In this document: in pieces, positions 4,684 to 6,679 of the stretch
Layout: every line of letters begins with the position of its first letter
Position numbering within the stretch: position 1 is the stretch's first letter
Source of the DNA: Actinomycetota bacterium
GTDB taxonomy: Bacteria > Actinomycetota > Thermoleophilia > Gaiellales > Gaiellaceae
NCBI GenBank assembly: GCA_013812465.1
Contig: JACCTK010000310.1
Location: 1 to 6,679 of the forward strand
DNA length: 6,679 nucleotides
Direction of reading: 5' to 3'
Notes under the pieces: model-generated
The model's input: only the letters and a program-made list of their open reading frames with translations
Told to the model about the DNA's origin: nothing
The model's database searches: none
Position numbers and translations under genes: made by a program

Positions 4684-6423
4684 CTACCCGCCGGCGATCG
4701 TGAATGTCGGGCGAACGACGCGCACTTGCACCGGAGCGGACCACGTCATCGCCGGGGTTCCGACCTGCGCCGCGTTCAGGCCGCGGACGCGGTAGTACCA
4801 GACCCCGGGGGAGAGCTTGAGCACCGACGTCGTGGCGAAGGTCCTCGTCGACCCGCGCTTGCGCCACGGATACCTGCTGCGCGACCACTCGACCTCGTAC
4901 TGGGTCGCGCCAACGACTGGTCTCCACGCGATGAGAGGGGTCGAGTACACGACCGGTTGCCGGCCCGCCTGGGCGAGCAGGCGCCCTTTCGGCGTGAGGC
5001 CGGACACGAAGGGCGAGCCCGCTGTCGTGACCGCGGCGTGCGACTGCTTGCCGAAGGTCGCCAAACGCCCTGCCTGGCAAGCATCCTGCGGGATGTCCGT
5101 GTCCCAGTACTCGAATGTTCCGCCCTCGTCCACGCGGATCCCCACGGGGACGACGGTCCAGAAGTAGCGGGTGGTCGTGACATCGAGGTCGGGCAGATCG
5201 ACGCGAAGCAGGCCGCCACCCTCGCGAATGGTCTCATTCGAGACGAGAGGAGTTCCGTCGCTCATGTAGGCCTTCGCGACCTCGCTTTTCGCGCTCGGGA
5301 GGATCCCGAAGAGCGCGGCATCGAGCCCGTCTTGGTTCGTCGGCAGCGCAAGAGGCCCGCTGACCCGCGGCGCGAACGCCGGCCCGCCCACCACGGAGCT
5401 GCGGAAGACGACGTTGACGCAGTCGCGGTCCGTCGACGCATACAGGCGGAAGAGTCGATATGCCGTGCCCTTGAAATCCTGGTCGCCGGTGAACGTCAAG
5501 GCCGGCATCAGCTGATGGGCGCCAGCCGTCTTCGGCGAGCTGACTCGATCCGAGACAGCTGAGCCGAGCGTGAGCTTTCCAGGCACCCAACTCGGGTTGG
5601 TCGTCGCATACTCCGGGCTCCAGGGACCGTACGACACGGCCGGGAGTCCGTTGGGAATGCTCCCGACGACCTGGCGCACCGAGCGCACGCGCCACTTGAT
5701 CGTCCCCCACCAACCGTCATCGAGGTGGAAGGCATAGAACTCGCGCTGGTCGGCGACGTTCGTGTGGGTGCGAAGCTGCTTGCCGATGTCCGGGTACCAG
5801 ACGTCGTATGCGGTCGCGCCTTCGACGGGGGTCCAGCGGACGAGCCCCGGCCGGCTGGGCATCGGAACGGGAAGCTCCTCCCAGCGCATGTCGAAGCCGA
5901 AGGGCCGGCTCCAACTGGACGCCCCTGTGGTCGTGACCGAGCGCACGTGTGCGTAGAGGGCGTACGGCTTGCCCGTGAACCATGGCAGCACGAGGTTGAT
6001 CGAGACGGCGGGAATCCTGATGGGAGCCACGCTCGTACGCACCATCTGGGGCGCCGAGCCTGCCTCCTGGCTCTCCTGGTCTCCCGCCGAGCCGTCGTCC
6101 TGAGCGGGGAACGAGACCTTCACCGACCGGCAGTGCCTCCCTGAATGACGGTCGGTCGAGACATTCGACCAGACGACGGAGCTTCCGCCGAACGTCCGGC
6201 TCGTGGCGAGCTCGAACTCGTAACACGACGCGCCGCGTACGGGCGCCCACGCGAAGGCGGGCGTCCGCGAGAACGTGTGCGTCGCGGGCTCGTTGGGGCG
6301 GAGAAGAAATCCGTGCAGTCCTTTGGGCGCAGCCGGCGGCCCCGCCTCCATCGCCGACGCCGATGCAACCAGCGGGGTGGCGAGGAGCACGAGAGAGAGA
6401 ATTGCTAGGCGGGCCGCACGCAC
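4684..6423 (-). CDS. Secreted multidomain protein with fibronectin-III-like beta domains, function unknown
   Basis: A 579-residue protein if it starts at GTG 6423. That start gives a textbook signal peptide: VRAAR, hydrophobic LAILSLVLLATPLV, and an ASASA cleavage region near residue 24. The frame is open upstream to a TTG at 6510 (GAGGAG directly adjacent), adding 29 residues that would bury the signal, so I prefer 6423, though its ribosome-binding site is poor. The mature part is all beta. A recurring W-x-P-V-x-G-A-x-x-Y-E/D-hydrophobic signature, typical of fibronectin-III-like repeats, appears near residues 59 (AWAPVRGASCYEFEL), 196 (RWTPVEGATAYDVWY) and 499 (AWRPVVGATQYEVEW). The last ends in VWYYRVRGLN. 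A more divergent region lies between (about 300-470). Four Cys in the mature chain could form two disulfides. No catalytic motif, membrane anchor or sorting signal is visible. Probably an extracellular binding or structural protein. The gene lies upstream of the hisN-like wreck on the same strand and 133 bases after the small membrane gene. Confidence 0.85.
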   Translation of the reverse strand: MRAARLAILSLVLLATPLVASASAMEAGPPAAPKGLHGFLLRPNEPATHTFSRTPAFAWAPVRGASCYEFELATSRTFGGSSVVWSNVSTDRHSGRHCRSVKVSFPAQDDGSAGDQESQEAGSAPQMVRTSVAPIRIPAVSINLVLPWFTGKPYALYAHVRSVTTTGASSWSRPFGFDMRWEELPVPMPSRPGLVRWTPVEGATAYDVWYPDIGKQLRTHTNVADQREFYAFHLDDGWWGTIKWRVRSVRQVVGSIPNGLPAVSYGPWSPEYATTNPSWVPGKLTLGSAVSDRVSSPKTAGAHQLMPALTFTGDQDFKGTAYRLFRLYASTDRDCVNVVFRSSVVGGPAFAPRVSGPLALPTNQDGLDAALFGILPSAKSEVAKAYMSDGTPLVSNETIREGGGLLRVDLPDLDVTTTRYFWTVVPVGIRVDEGGTFEYWDTDIPQDACQAGRLATFGKQSHAAVTTAGSPFVSGLTPKGRLLAQAGRQPVVYSTPLIAWRPVVGATQYEVEWSRSRYPWRKRGSTRTFATTSVLKLSPGVWYYRVRGLNAAQVGTPAMTWSAPVQVRVVRPTFTIAGG

Positions 6424-6459
6424 TAGGGATGATCTTCGGCACCCGCCGACCGCCGACTG

Positions 6460-6475
6460 TCCCTCGGTCGAGGGA
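6460..6475. repeat. Perfect 16-bp palindrome upstream of the secreted-protein gene
   Basis: TCCCTCG-GT-CGAGGGA has 7-base arms around a 2-base centre. It sits 36 bases upstream of the preferred GTG start at 6423, inside the 133-base gap between that gene and the small membrane gene. It could be an operator for the secreted-protein gene. There is no T-tract for a terminator. If the TTG at 6510 were the true start, it would be coding sequence. Confidence 0.4.
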
Positions 6476-6517
6476 TGGCCCTGACAGGTCGCGAGTGCTG
6501 CCTCGCGCAACTCCTCG

Positions 6518-6536
6518 GCCGCGAGAAAAGCGCGGC
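6518..6536 (-). terminator. GC-rich hairpin after the small membrane gene, possible terminator
   Basis: On the - strand, GCCGCG-CTTTTCT-CGCGGC forms a perfect 6-bp stem with a 7-base loop, 20 bases after the small gene's TAG. There is no following T-run. It could be a tail-less actinobacterial-type terminator or an mRNA-stabilising hairpin. The remaining gap between 6424 and 6556 holds the palindrome at 6460-6475 and no recognisable gene or clear promoter. Confidence 0.3.
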
Positions 6537-6556
6537 GAAGCCAGATCGGGGAAAGG

Positions 6557-6676
6557 CTAATCCAGCTGGAGGTAGAGCAGAGCGACGAGGAAGGTGCCCG
6601 CGAAGAGCAGAACGAAGAGGCCGAAGAGCGCCCAGCCGAAGCGGAGATTCCTGCGGGAAAGGTCGGAGTCGTTCAC
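6557..6676 (-). CDS. 39-residue single-span membrane protein
   Basis: Reading leftward from GTG at 6676 to TAG at 6557-6559 gives a 39-residue protein. It has a short polar head with NDSDLSRRNLR, then one continuous hydrophobic helix of about 23 residues (FGWALFGLFVLLFAGTFLVA, then LLYLQ), ending LD. The basic head before the helix predicts the N-terminus inside the cytoplasm. The start reads CCCGTGAAC, so a TGA overlaps the GTG by the common GTGA arrangement. An upstream gene could end there, making this the last cistron of an operon lying outside the window. Only three bases of upstream sequence are available, so a longer N-terminus cannot be excluded. Such single-span miniproteins often accompany respiratory or transport complexes; the partner here is unknown. 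Confidence 0.65.
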   Translation of the reverse strand: MNDSDLSRRNLRFGWALFGLFVLLFAGTFLVALLYLQLD

Positions 6677-6679
6677 GGG

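Noticed and set aside
4489..5562. Open frame on the + strand across the secreted-protein gene
   Set aside because: Highly charged, low-complexity translation opposite a gene with a clear signal peptide and beta-repeat signatures.

Overview
The window is about 6.7 kb of GC-rich bacterial DNA. The GC-rich third positions, GTG/TTG starts, candidate leaderless transcripts, a Gly-X-Y collagen-like exported protein and a HisN-type phosphatase suggest a high-GC actinobacterium, possibly a Thermoleophilia-like lineage. The lineage is inferred from resemblance only. I see no rRNA, tRNA, CRISPR array, insertion sequence, phage gene or known defence system.

Left block (1-3437): the 3' end of a collagen-like gene runs in on the + strand and carries an in-frame TAA at 306-308. 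The protein frame clearly continues behind it to 455. Its last codons overlap the tail of a transketolase gene on the - strand (434-2293). Back to back with transketolase, across only 46 bp, is a transaldolase gene on the + strand (2340-3437). Together these two encode the non-oxidative pentose-phosphate branch. A candidate hairpin terminator follows transaldolase at about 3446-3476.

Middle block (3499-4142): a small autoregulated-looking unit. A near-perfect 17-bp palindrome overlaps a -10 box in front of a short PadR-family repressor. A 64-residue protein with a Cys/His/Arg-rich head and a flawless heptad coiled coil follows, translationally coupled. A perfect 15-bp palindrome lies just past it.

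Right block (4139-6676, - strand): reading leftward from the right edge there is a 39-codon single-span membrane protein, then a secreted protein of about 579 residues built of fibronectin-III-like beta domains, then the wreck of a histidinol-phosphatase/inositol-monophosphatase gene (hisN-like). The wreck has at least three lesions: no start in the right frame, an internal deletion with frameshift that removes the metal-binding DPIDGT core, and a TAG in place of a family Glu codon.

The most notable content is two broken genes in one short window (collagen-like and hisN-like), the PadR/coiled-coil pair with its operator, and three short palindromes (3499-3515, 4128-4142, 6460-6475). I do not see convincing evidence for an entirely new system. 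The PadR/coiled-coil pair is the best candidate for something poorly described.
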